7,318 nt of DNA from an uncultured Moraxellaceae bacterium (GCA_937928295.1 CALEYY010000025.1:1-7318), one strand, 5' to 3'. Shown: positions 1 to 6,225, numbered from the stretch's first letter. Notes: generated from the letters alone by a model not told the origin. Numbers and translations: made by a program.

Positions 1-50
1 TACGAGATCATCAAGTGTGACTGGAGTTCAGACGTGTGCTCTTCCGATCT
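1..50 (+). other. Illumina library adapter / index primer (non-genomic)
   Basis: This stretch matches, from memory, the Illumina P7-side index primer: the end of the flow-cell part (TACGAGAT, 1-8), an 8-base index (CATCAAGT, 9-16), then the read-2 primer beginning GTGACTGGAGTTC (17 onward) and ending in the universal GCTCTTCCGATCT at base 50. It is untrimmed adapter carried into the assembly, not bacterial DNA. Its last bases read in frame as the peptide V/M-C-S-S-D-L and in another frame as M-L-F-R-S, so any protein predicted from here starts with adapter-derived residues. Genomic sequence starts at about base 51. Confidence 0.97.
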
Positions 51-51
51 C

Positions 52-945
52 ATCGTGCCGGTGATCCGCGCTGGGGGCGGCGAGGTCTTCACTTACGCCA
101 AGGTCGAGGAGATCGTCATCGAGAAAGGTCGTGCCACCGGCGTGCGCATGGCCAACGGCGACACCCTGCGCGCCGATCAGATCGTCAGCTCGGCGGGAGC
201 GCGTGTGACTTACGAGCAGCTGCTACCGGTGGCGCTGCGCGAATCACTGGGCTATCCGGCCAAGCTCAAGCAGGTGAAGACCTCGGGCGCGCATCTGTGC
301 ATCTATGCCGGCTTCAAGGGCACGGCCGCCGAGCTGGGCCTGCCCAGAACCAATTTGTGGATCTATCCGAACGAACATCATGAGGCCAATGTTGCGGCAT
401 TCCAGGCCGATGTGAATGCGCCCTTCCCCATGCTCTATGTGTCGTTCCCATCTGCGAAAGACCCGGAGTGGGACAGCAACTATCCCGGCAAGAGCACCGT
501 GGAAGTGCTGACCATGGCCCCGTGGGAATGGTTCGAGAAATGGCAGGACACGACCTGGGGCCAGCGCGGCGAGGACTACGAGGCCTTCAAGGCCGGCCTG
601 CAGGAGCGTCTGCTCGAAGCCTTGTTCAAGGAGCTGCCGCAGCTGCGTGAGGCGCTGGTCTATGCCGAGCTGTCGACACCGCTGTCCACGGCCTGGTTCG
701 GCAATTATCCGCAGGGCGAGATCTACGGACTGGATCACGATGTCGAGCGCTTCCGCCAGACCTGGCTGCACCCCATCACGCCGATTCCGGGGCTGGCACT
801 GACCGGGCAGGATGTGGTCACCGCCGGCGTTGGCGGCGCGCTCATGGGCGGCATGCTCACCACCTGCGCCCTCATGGGCCGCAAGGCCGGCAAGGTCATG
901 GACCTGCTCAAGCAATGGCAGCCGCCACAGGAACAACCGGCATGA
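52..945 (+). CDS. RetSat/CrtI-like FAD-dependent oxidoreductase, C-terminal part (5' end lost at contig edge)
   Basis: The open frame runs in from the adapter; the first wholly genomic codon is at 52, leaving 297 residues plus the stop. The GTG at 34 is adapter and is not a real start. The fragment resembles the C-terminal portion of the phytoene desaturase/carotenoid isomerase/all-trans-retinol 13,14-reductase superfamily. An early segment (about 76-200) has the GGEVFTYAKVEEI...GVRMANG...ADQIVSSAG pattern typical of the FAD-domain strands in these enzymes. Near the end, IYGLDHDVERF precedes PGLALTGQD (LTGQD at 799-813) and a glycine-rich tail, VTAGVGGALMGG, as in the C-terminal FAD-contacting motif of RetSat-type proteins. 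The N-terminal dinucleotide-binding GxGxxG is missing because the contig ends. Family members are usually about 500 residues, so roughly 55-60% is present. The substrate is unknown; a polyene or other unsaturated lipid is the family expectation. The stop overlaps the next start (ATGA), indicating a shared transcript. Confidence 0.88.
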   Translation: MVPVIRAGGGEVFTYAKVEEIVIEKGRATGVRMANGDTLRADQIVSSAGARVTYEQLLPVALRESLGYPAKLKQVKTSGAHLCIYAGFKGTAAELGLPRTNLWIYPNEHHEANVAAFQADVNAPFPMLYVSFPSAKDPEWDSNYPGKSTVEVLTMAPWEWFEKWQDTTWGQRGEDYEAFKAGLQERLLEALFKELPQLREALVYAELSTPLSTAWFGNYPQGEIYGLDHDVERFRQTWLHPITPIPGLALTGQDVVTAGVGGALMGGMLTTCALMGRKAGKVMDLLKQWQPPQEQPA

Positions 946-1619
946 CACATCCGACGGAAGCTTTTCGCCGGCGCTACCGGGCCGGCATTAGCCCTCGCTA
1001 CTCCGGCCCACTGCATGCGCTCTGGGTTGCCAGTGTGGGCATCGCAACGATGGTGTATGCGGCAAGCCAGCTCAGCGCAGTGGCGGCACCGGAATGGCTG
1101 GTGCTGCTGCTGGCACTGCTGGTCGGCAATGTTGGCGAGTACAGCATCCACAAGAAACTCGGGCACCAGAAATGGCCGCCGGCCAAGCTCTTTTACCAGC
1201 GCCATACCGGCGATCACCACAGCTTCTTCACAGAAGAAAACATGCTCTGGTCAAGTAGCCGCGACTGGCGCGTGGTGCTGTTTCCGGGCTGGCTGATTCT
1301 GGTGGTGCTGGCGCTGGTGGCGGCACCGGGGGGATGGCTGCTGGCCGAGCTGGTCAGCGCCAATGCCGGCTGGCTGTGGGTGCTGGGCGTGACCGCGACT
1401 TACCTGCTCTACGAGATGCTGCATTTCAGCGACCACCTGCCGCCGACGCATTGGCTGCATCGGCATGTGCCGGGGCTGGCAGCGATGGCGCATCTGCATG
1501 CGCTGCATCATCGCCGCAGTCAGATGACGGAGGTCAATTTCAACCTGACCTTCCCGCTCACCGACTGGCTGCTGGGCACGCTGTCCTGGGAAGCGCGCCC
1601 GCAGTCATCGCGCCGCTGA
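942..1619 (+). CDS. Fatty acid hydroxylase / sterol desaturase family membrane di-iron protein
   Basis: I chose the ATG at 942 (225 residues) over an in-frame ATG at 915. It overlaps the upstream stop as ATGA and has an AGGA at 929-932 with 9-base spacing. The protein carries the histidine clusters of the FA_hydroxylase superfamily, which bind a di-iron centre: H70-x4-H75, H88-x3-H92-H93, H161-x3-H165 and H186-x2-H189-H190. Hydrophobic stretches near residues 24-44, 51-67, 111-128 and 143-160 indicate an integral inner-membrane enzyme with the histidines on the cytoplasmic side. Family members hydroxylate or desaturate fatty acyl chains, sterols or carotenoids using O2. This one is short, similar in size to bacterial CrtZ-like and C-5 sterol desaturase-like members, but I cannot assign a substrate. 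Coupling to the FAD oxidoreductase suggests consecutive steps on one lipid or isoprenoid (inference). Confidence 0.88.
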   Translation: MTHPTEAFRRRYRAGISPRYSGPLHALWVASVGIATMVYAASQLSAVAAPEWLVLLLALLVGNVGEYSIHKKLGHQKWPPAKLFYQRHTGDHHSFFTEENMLWSSSRDWRVVLFPGWLILVVLALVAAPGGWLLAELVSANAGWLWVLGVTATYLLYEMLHFSDHLPPTHWLHRHVPGLAAMAHLHALHHRRSQMTEVNFNLTFPLTDWLLGTLSWEARPQSSRR

Positions 1620-1631
1620 CTCGGCAGCGAA

Positions 1632-3479
1632 TCAGAAACTGGGCAGGCGGAACATCAGCTCGACATTACGATCCTGCGGCGTGCCCTGACGGGTAGCGCC
1701 GAAGCTGCAAACAGCGCTCAAGCCGCCATCGCTAGAGAGTTTCTGCAGGCTGCCGGGATCAATCACAAAGAACTGGCAGCGATCATCGGCCACCGCCAGC
1801 GGCTTCGCCTTCTCGAAGCCGTGCGTCAACACTGGCCCACGCAGGGTGCCGGTGCCATTGCCGTTGTCGAAGATTTCGATCAGGCGCTGCTCTTGCGGGA
1901 AATCGATCAGCGATGCCGTTTCGATCTGCCAGAAGCCACGACAGAACGCCTTGCCATCGCTGGCCACACCGCTCTGACGACAGGCGATGGGCGTATTCAC
2001 CACGCCATTGCTGCCGGTCAGCACGCCTTTGTCGAGCTTGACCTGGAACGGTCGCACGCGATGCAAATGCGTGTGCCCCGCCACCCACGCCAGCACATTC
2101 GGATAGCTGGCCAGCTCGGCATCGACCTGCGCCGCAGAGACATCCGTCGCCACGCCCTGCGCGAACACACCGTACTCGGCAAAGGTCAGGTCGGCATGGT
2201 GCGAGAAAATCATCACCATCTGTTTCGCAGCCCAGGCCTGCTTGAGCTCGTTCTGCATCCACGCGAACTGCACGCCATCGACCGTGCCGTCAGACAGGGC
2301 CAGCGGGTTGCGCACGAGGTCTGTCGGCAGGCGCGGATCAGTGCCGTCGATGATGGTATTGAGCACGATCATGCGGAACTTGCCGCTGCCGGCGGTGAAG
2401 GCGTAGTAGCCGTCGTTGCGCGGATCGGCGTCATTGCGGCGAGCGGCATCGGCAAAGTTGAAGCCGTGACCCTTGGGCAGGCTGCGGCTTTCATAGAACT
2501 CGTCGATAAATTCGTGCTGATGCAGCATGTGGTGACGACCGCTGGTTAGCAATGATGCCTCGTTGACACCAACGCCCACCGGAGCCGTGCCGCGCAGATA
2601 GCCGTCGTGGTTGCCGAAAGCGATGTACCAGGGCGTTTTCAGGGACTGGTTGATGCAGTCTTTTTCACCTTCCGTGCAGCGCAGCTCGACCGGTAGACCG
2701 GGCGCGCGCGTCAGCGTCTGGCGGGTCGGGTCGGTGCTGCCATCAGCCGCACGACCGAGCTGGGCCGCGAGCTGATTGACGATCTGGCGCAGGGTGCGGG
2801 TCAGCGTGAACTGGTAGCTCGGATCATCCACATTAGGGTCTTCGCTTTGCGTATCGGCCACGCCACGGCCGGTGAAGCGCGTGCAAGCCTGCTCGATCAG
2901 CTGCGCCGGAGCACCAGCCGGCAAGCCGGCCACACAGTTCTTCTCAAAGGCACTCATCTGGTCGAAGGTGCCATCAAGGTTGTCGATGAAGCGGCGCGCT
3001 TCGGCCACTGTGGTGAGGTCAGCGCTATCGCCGGTGACAATCATGAACTCGGCCGGATACTGCTTCAGGCAGTCGTTACTGCGACCGATCATGCTGTTGA
3101 AGACTTCGTCCGTGTATTCCTCTTGCAGGCGCTGGGCAGCCTCAAAGGTCGGGTTGATGGCATCGGTAAATGATGCGCCATTGATGGCCTGGCCTTCGTC
3201 GTCGAGGATGTGATCGTCGGTGTAGTGCAGGAAGCGCAGCAGCAGATTGGCGTTGCTGGTGCGCGAACCGGAGGCCAGCTCCTGGCGCGTGACAAAGGCA
3301 TCGCGGCTGAAGAAGGCGCATTGCGCAGGCTGATTGGCACTGGTCGATGCATTACCACCACCTTGTGATGGCGCTGGTGTTGGCTCCGGCTGGCCGCTCG
3401 ATGACGAGCCACCAGAGCCGCAGCCGACGAAGGTCGCAATGCCAACCGACAGCAAGGCCGCAAGTGAAAGCTGGCGCAT
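1632..3479 (-). CDS. Calcineurin-like metallophosphoesterase, predicted lipoprotein
   Basis: A 615-residue protein. The N-terminus has a hydrophobic signal segment ending in F-V-G-C with the cysteine at residue 20, an acceptable lipobox, followed by a low-complexity Gly/Ser/Pro linker (21-50); it is probably lipid-anchored and exported. The metallophosphoesterase motifs appear in order: D88-x-H90 (in HYTDDH), G150-D151, G289-N290-H291-D292, H427-H428, and G468-H469-T470-H471. This is a full two-metal active site, so it probably hydrolyses a phosphate ester in the periplasm or at the cell surface. The gap between the GD and GNHD motifs (about 140 residues) is much longer than in compact family members. 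It recalls the large TIGR03767/03768-type phosphoesterases of unknown substrate (from memory). The start has GAGG with 7-base spacing. It is transcribed toward the hydroxylase gene, with 12 bases between stops, and divergently from the DUF486 gene. Confidence 0.9.
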   Translation of the reverse strand: MRQLSLAALLSVGIATFVGCGSGGSSSSGQPEPTPAPSQGGGNASTSANQPAQCAFFSRDAFVTRQELASGSRTSNANLLLRFLHYTDDHILDDEGQAINGASFTDAINPTFEAAQRLQEEYTDEVFNSMIGRSNDCLKQYPAEFMIVTGDSADLTTVAEARRFIDNLDGTFDQMSAFEKNCVAGLPAGAPAQLIEQACTRFTGRGVADTQSEDPNVDDPSYQFTLTRTLRQIVNQLAAQLGRAADGSTDPTRQTLTRAPGLPVELRCTEGEKDCINQSLKTPWYIAFGNHDGYLRGTAPVGVGVNEASLLTSGRHHMLHQHEFIDEFYESRSLPKGHGFNFADAARRNDADPRNDGYYAFTAGSGKFRMIVLNTIIDGTDPRLPTDLVRNPLALSDGTVDGVQFAWMQNELKQAWAAKQMVMIFSHHADLTFAEYGVFAQGVATDVSAAQVDAELASYPNVLAWVAGHTHLHRVRPFQVKLDKGVLTGSNGVVNTPIACRQSGVASDGKAFCRGFWQIETASLIDFPQEQRLIEIFDNGNGTGTLRGPVLTHGFEKAKPLAVADDRCQFFVIDPGSLQKLSSDGGLSAVCSFGATRQGTPQDRNVELMFRLPSF

Positions 3480-3558
3480 AAAATGACCTCGATATTATTT
3501 TTATGGTTTACGCTGAGCGCTGGGTCGTGCTGGAAGTTTAACCAATGCCACCCTGATA

Positions 3559-3572
3559 TGACAGTTCTGTCA
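3559..3572. promoter_or_regulatory. Perfect inverted repeat in divergent spacer (candidate operator)
   Basis: TGACAG-TT-CTGTCA is a perfect 6-bp inverted repeat in the 112-bp spacer between the divergent metallophosphoesterase and DUF486 genes, 19 bases before the DUF486 start. It could be an operator serving either gene. Each arm with its flank (CTGTCAC/CTGTCAT) resembles a Pho-box half-site, but Pho boxes are direct repeats about 11 bases apart, so PhoB binding is not supported. No convincing -35/-10 pair was found in this spacer. Confidence 0.3.
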
Positions 3573-3591
3573 CAACACCTGCGAGCCTGAC

Positions 3592-3933
3592 ATGCATCCC
3601 GTACTGACCACCGTATCCCTGCTCGTGCTCTCCAACATTTTCATGACATTCGCCTGGTATGCGCATTTGCGCATGCTGCCCGGCAAACCGCTGTGGATAG
3701 CCATCGCCGTGAGCTGGGGCATCGCCCTGTTTGAATACCTGCTGATGGTGCCTGCCAATCGCCTCGGCCATACGGTCATGAGCGTGAGTCAGCTGAAGAT
3801 CATGCAGGAGGCCATCACCCTGTTGGTGTTTGTGCCGTTCGTGGTGATCTTCATGAAGGAGCCGCTGAAGCTGGACTTTCTCTGGGCCGGACTATGCCTG
3901 ATGGGTGCGGTGTATTTCATGTTTCGCGGCTGA
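3592..3933 (+). CDS. DUF486 / DMT-type small membrane protein
   Basis: A 113-residue very hydrophobic protein with four predicted transmembrane segments (about residues 6-22, 33-52, 72-88 and 94-111). The central region PANRLGHTVMSVSQLKIMQEAITLLVF is, from memory, the hallmark of the DUF486 family (drug/metabolite-transporter-like, half-size), and the length equals the family norm. Conserved polar positions include E48, N56, H60, Q67 and E73. Its function is not known; four-helix DMT proteins usually act as dimers, so a small-molecule exporter is possible but unproven. The ATG at 3592 has no strong Shine-Dalgarno sequence (only a GCGAG-like stretch about 8 bases upstream), which suggests modest translation. 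The gene stands alone and ends 2 bases from the convergent outer-membrane protein gene. Confidence 0.88.
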   Translation: MHPVLTTVSLLVLSNIFMTFAWYAHLRMLPGKPLWIAIAVSWGIALFEYLLMVPANRLGHTVMSVSQLKIMQEAITLLVFVPFVVIFMKEPLKLDFLWAGLCLMGAVYFMFRG

Positions 3934-3935
3934 GA

Positions 3936-4571
3936 TCACATCCGGTAGATCAGACCAGCCTGAAGAATGGGCAGGACTTTGTAAGAGCGCAGCTCGTCTT
4001 CAACCTTCTTGCGTTCGTTGGCGGTGTACAGATCACATTGCGTCTGGTTTGAGCCTGGCTTACAGGTTGCCTTCGAGCTCACATCGGGCTCACCGGCATA
4101 CATGGCACCTAAGCTGAAGTGATAGCCCAGTCCTGTTTTCAGGATGTCGCTTTCCCAACCCAATGTCAGCGCTGGCGCAACGCTTTGAGCGTACTCGGCT
4201 TTGATATTGACCGAACTCACAGGGGCGCTAGATGGGTTAGTAAAGTCTGAGGCGGTAAGATCAAATCGCGATTGCTGACCAATCACACCCGTGGAAAGTC
4301 GGAAGCTCCCGCCAAATGGTGCCCAGTTCAAAAACACCTGGGGGTTTCTCAAGCTCAAATCGCCGTTATAGGTTGCTTCACTTGTCTTCACATCCTTCAC
4401 CGCATAGTTCAGCGCGGTATACCCAGCTGACATCGCCAGATACGGCGTGAAGCCCCATTGCACCGTAGCGCCAACACCTGCCAGACCGGCCTGCGGCACA
4501 ATACCGAATGTGGCGGCCTGCGCGCCTGCGGTGATACCGGCCAACACGGCGGCGATTACCAAACGGTTCAT
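3936..4571 (-). CDS. Outer-membrane beta-barrel protein, uncharacterised family
   Basis: The ATG at 4571 gives 211 residues. It is preferred over upstream in-frame starts (4577, 4643) because GAGGA lies 7 bases upstream and a clean Sec signal peptide follows: MNR, a hydrophobic core, and AQA cleavage after residue 19. The mature part alternates polar and hydrophobic residues with repeated Gly/aromatic strands, typical of a small barrel of perhaps eight strands. Residues 136-164 (TLGWE...LGYHFSLGAMYAGEPDV) and the end ERKKVEDELRSYKVLPILQAGLIYRM recall a widespread proteobacterial outer-membrane family ending in a pattern like EDELDDFKxYPVxxLGxxYRF (from memory). The last residue is Met rather than the usual Phe of the BAM signal. 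C170 and C179 sit in a probable surface loop and may form a disulfide. Base composition is lower in GC than the neighbours. No substrate or partner can be named. Confidence 0.8.
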   Translation of the reverse strand: MNRLVIAAVLAGITAGAQAATFGIVPQAGLAGVGATVQWGFTPYLAMSAGYTALNYAVKDVKTSEATYNGDLSLRNPQVFLNWAPFGGSFRLSTGVIGQQSRFDLTASDFTNPSSAPVSSVNIKAEYAQSVAPALTLGWESDILKTGLGYHFSLGAMYAGEPDVSSKATCKPGSNQTQCDLYTANERKKVEDELRSYKVLPILQAGLIYRM

Positions 4572-4661
4572 GAGCATTCCTCGCAAAATTGAGTAGCGAA
4601 AGTTAGCACACTCACTCATCAACACCGCCTTGCTGCCACACAAAACCTACACAGAAAATAC

Positions 4662-4683
4662 AATATCGAAATATTTGGATATT
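4662..4683. promoter_or_regulatory. 22-bp near-palindrome overlapping the ahcY promoter (candidate operator)
   Basis: AATATC-G-AAATATTT-G-GATATT is an inverted repeat with seven outer/inner pairs plus a self-complementary AAATATTT centre and a single G/G mismatch pair (4668/4677). It covers the -35 hexamer (4675-4680) of the ahcY promoter. Symmetry of this length at this position is what a dimeric transcription factor site looks like. AT-rich DNA makes chance symmetry easier, so this is a candidate only. I cannot name the regulator. Confidence 0.4.
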
Positions 4684-4703
4684 ATGCCTAGCGCCGTTAT
4701 ACT
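4675..4703 (+). promoter_or_regulatory. Sigma70-type promoter of the ahcY-metF operon
   Basis: TTGGAT (4675-4680) and TATACT (4698-4703) are separated by exactly 17 bases, close to the TTGACA/TATAAT consensus (TATACT matches 5 of 6). The predicted transcription start is about 4709-4711, just where the riboswitch aptamer begins, so the position is independently supported. Upstream DNA (4651-4674) is A/T-rich, which could act as an UP-like element. Confidence 0.75.
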
Positions 4704-4712
4704 GCGCGCCTG

Positions 4713-4803
4713 TCCGGCTTTCGAGGGGCGCTGCAGCGGGTGTTTTCGCCATGAAAACCCACCGTCAGGCTCGATCGCAATCATCTTCAACGGCGCCCGT
4801 TCA
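4713..4803 (+). promoter_or_regulatory. SAH (S-adenosylhomocysteine) riboswitch
   Basis: The leader of ahcY carries the SAH riboswitch core (Rfam RF01057, recognised from memory): CGAGGGGCGCTGC at 4722-4734, GTCAGGCTCG at 4764-4773 and AACGGCGCCC at 4789-4798. P1 pairs TCGAG (4721-4725) with CTCGA (4770-4774). P2 is a hairpin with GGTGTTTTC (4739-4747) against GAAAA and CACC (4753-4757, 4760-4763) and two bulged C. The pseudoknot pairs GGGCGC (4726-4731) with GCGCCC (4793-4798), six pairs. Known members bind SAH, discriminate against SAM, and turn expression on. The Shine-Dalgarno GGAG (4808-4811) lies 10 bases after the pseudoknot and 9 before the ahcY ATG, and no terminator follows the aptamer, so control of translation initiation is most likely. 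Confidence 0.93.
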
Positions 4804-4820
4804 CCCCGGAGTATTTCCCG

Positions 4821-6224
4821 ATGAACGCTCAAGTCCATTTCGCCGATTTCAAAGTTCGTGACATCAGCCTCGCCGCTTTCGGCCGTAAGGAAATCATTCT
4901 CGCCGAAGCCGAAATGCCGGCGCTGATGGGCCTGCGTGCGCGCTATGCCCCGACGCAACCGCTGGCCGGCGCGAAGATCATCGGCTGCATCCACATGACC
5001 ATCCAGACCGCCGTGCTGATCGAGACGCTGGTCGCGCTCGGTGCCGAAGTGCGCTGGTCATCGTGCAATATTTTCTCCACGCAGGATCACGCGGCCGCTG
5101 CCATTGCCGCTGCCGGTGTGCCGGTGTTCGCTTGGAAGGGCCAGACTGAAGAAGAGTTCTGGTGGTGCATCGAGCAGACCGTGCTCAGCGAAGGCAAGCC
5201 CTGGGCGGCCAACATGATTCTCGATGACGGCGGCGATGTGACCGGCCTCATCCACCAGAAATACCCACAGATGCTGGAGGCTATCCACGGCATCACCGAA
5301 GAGACCACGACCGGCGTGATGCGCCTGATCGAGATGGCCGCGCGCGGCGAGCTCAAGGTGCCGGCGATCAATGTTAACGACTCGGTCACCAAGTCCAAGA
5401 ACGACAACAAGTTCGGCTGCCGCCACTCGCTCAACGACGCCATCAAGCGCGGCACCGACATGCTGCTCATGGGTCGTCGCGCGCTGGTCATCGGCTATGG
5501 CGATGTGGGCAAGGGTTCGGCCGCATCGCTGCGCCAGGAAGGCATGATCGTGCGTGTCACCGAGATCGATCCGATCTGCGCCATGCAGGCCTGCATGGAC
5601 GGCTTCGAGCTGGTCTCGGCTTACAACAACGGCGTCGTGACCGGTCGCGATGAAGATGTGAATGCGCGTCTGCTCGGCGAAACCGACCTGATCGTGACCA
5701 CCACCGGCAACGACAAGGTCTGCGACAGCGCCATGCTGCGCGCGCTGAAGAACGGCGCCGTGGTCTGCAACATCGGCCACTTCGACACCGAAATCGACAC
5801 CGCCTGGATGCGCAAGAACTGGGTCTGGGATGAAGTGAAGCCACAGGTGCACAAGGTCTACCGCACGGCACCGGGCGCTGAAGCCAACCCGACCGACCCG
5901 AACTACCTGATCCTGCTCTCGGAAGGTCGTTTGGTGAACCTGGGCAACGCCACCGGTCATCCGTCGCGCATCATGGACGGCTCGTTTGCCAACCAGGTAC
6001 TGGCGCAGATTCACCTGTACGGTGAGCGTTTCGCTGACCTGCCGGCTGCACAGAAGCCAAGCAAGATCCGTGTGGAAGTGCTGCCGAAGAAGCTCGACGA
6101 AGAAGTGGCTGCGGCCATGGTCGCCGGCTTCGGTGGCGTCATGACCAAGCTCACCAGCGCACAGGCCGAGTACATCGGTGTGCCGGTGGATGGCCCGTTC
6201 AAGCCGGAAACTTACAAGTACTAA
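4821..6224 (+). CDS. ahcY: Adenosylhomocysteinase (SAH hydrolase)
   Basis: A 467-residue cytosolic NAD-dependent enzyme that reversibly splits S-adenosyl-L-homocysteine into adenosine and homocysteine, relieving product inhibition of methyltransferases. Visible motifs: HMT (58-60) and ILDDGGD (133-139) of the substrate domain, E160/E161 in GITEETTTG, K191 and D195 in VTKSKNDN (equivalents of human K186 and D190), the NAD-binding GYGDVGKG (225-232), NIGHFD with H320, and the C-terminal KPETYKY whose Lys and Tyr reach into the partner subunit's cofactor site. The stretch near residues 333-368 is the insertion typical of bacterial enzymes, explaining the length over the about 430-residue animal form. 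All key residues are present. The ATG at 4821 has GGAG 9 bases upstream and is preceded by an SAH riboswitch; metF follows after one base. Confidence 0.98.
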   Translation: MNAQVHFADFKVRDISLAAFGRKEIILAEAEMPALMGLRARYAPTQPLAGAKIIGCIHMTIQTAVLIETLVALGAEVRWSSCNIFSTQDHAAAAIAAAGVPVFAWKGQTEEEFWWCIEQTVLSEGKPWAANMILDDGGDVTGLIHQKYPQMLEAIHGITEETTTGVMRLIEMAARGELKVPAINVNDSVTKSKNDNKFGCRHSLNDAIKRGTDMLLMGRRALVIGYGDVGKGSAASLRQEGMIVRVTEIDPICAMQACMDGFELVSAYNNGVVTGRDEDVNARLLGETDLIVTTTGNDKVCDSAMLRALKNGAVVCNIGHFDTEIDTAWMRKNWVWDEVKPQVHKVYRTAPGAEANPTDPNYLILLSEGRLVNLGNATGHPSRIMDGSFANQVLAQIHLYGERFADLPAAQKPSKIRVEVLPKKLDEEVAAAMVAGFGGVMTKLTSAQAEYIGVPVDGPFKPETYKY

Positions 6225-6225
6225 T

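Noticed and set aside
34..51. GTG at 34 as the start of the FAD oxidoreductase
   Set aside because: It lies inside Illumina adapter sequence, and the protein clearly lacks the N-terminal FAD-binding half.
36..383. 115-codon ORF starting in the adapter
   Set aside because: It is an out-of-frame shadow of the oxidoreductase with an adapter-encoded N-terminus and arginine-rich translation typical of a wrong frame.
244..948. 234-codon ORF antisense to the FAD oxidoreductase
   Set aside because: It is a shadow frame opposite a gene with clear family motifs.
1821..2549. 242-codon ORF antisense to the metallophosphoesterase
   Set aside because: It overlaps the active-site-encoding part of a well-supported gene and its translation shows no motif.
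3559..3579. Pho box in the phosphoesterase spacer
   Set aside because: Only inverted CTGTCA-like half-sites are present; the direct repeat spacing needed for PhoB is absent.
4572..4643. N-terminal extension of the outer-membrane protein to the ATG at 4643
   Set aside because: The extension would bury the signal peptide behind 24 residues; the start at 4571 has its own Shine-Dalgarno sequence.
4630..4824. Small ORF across the ahcY leader
   Set aside because: It covers the promoter and riboswitch, whose conserved structure explains the sequence better than coding.
6178..6225. N-terminal extension of MetF to 6178
   Set aside because: It lies inside ahcY in another frame and adds residues not found before the SIEFFP motif in the family.
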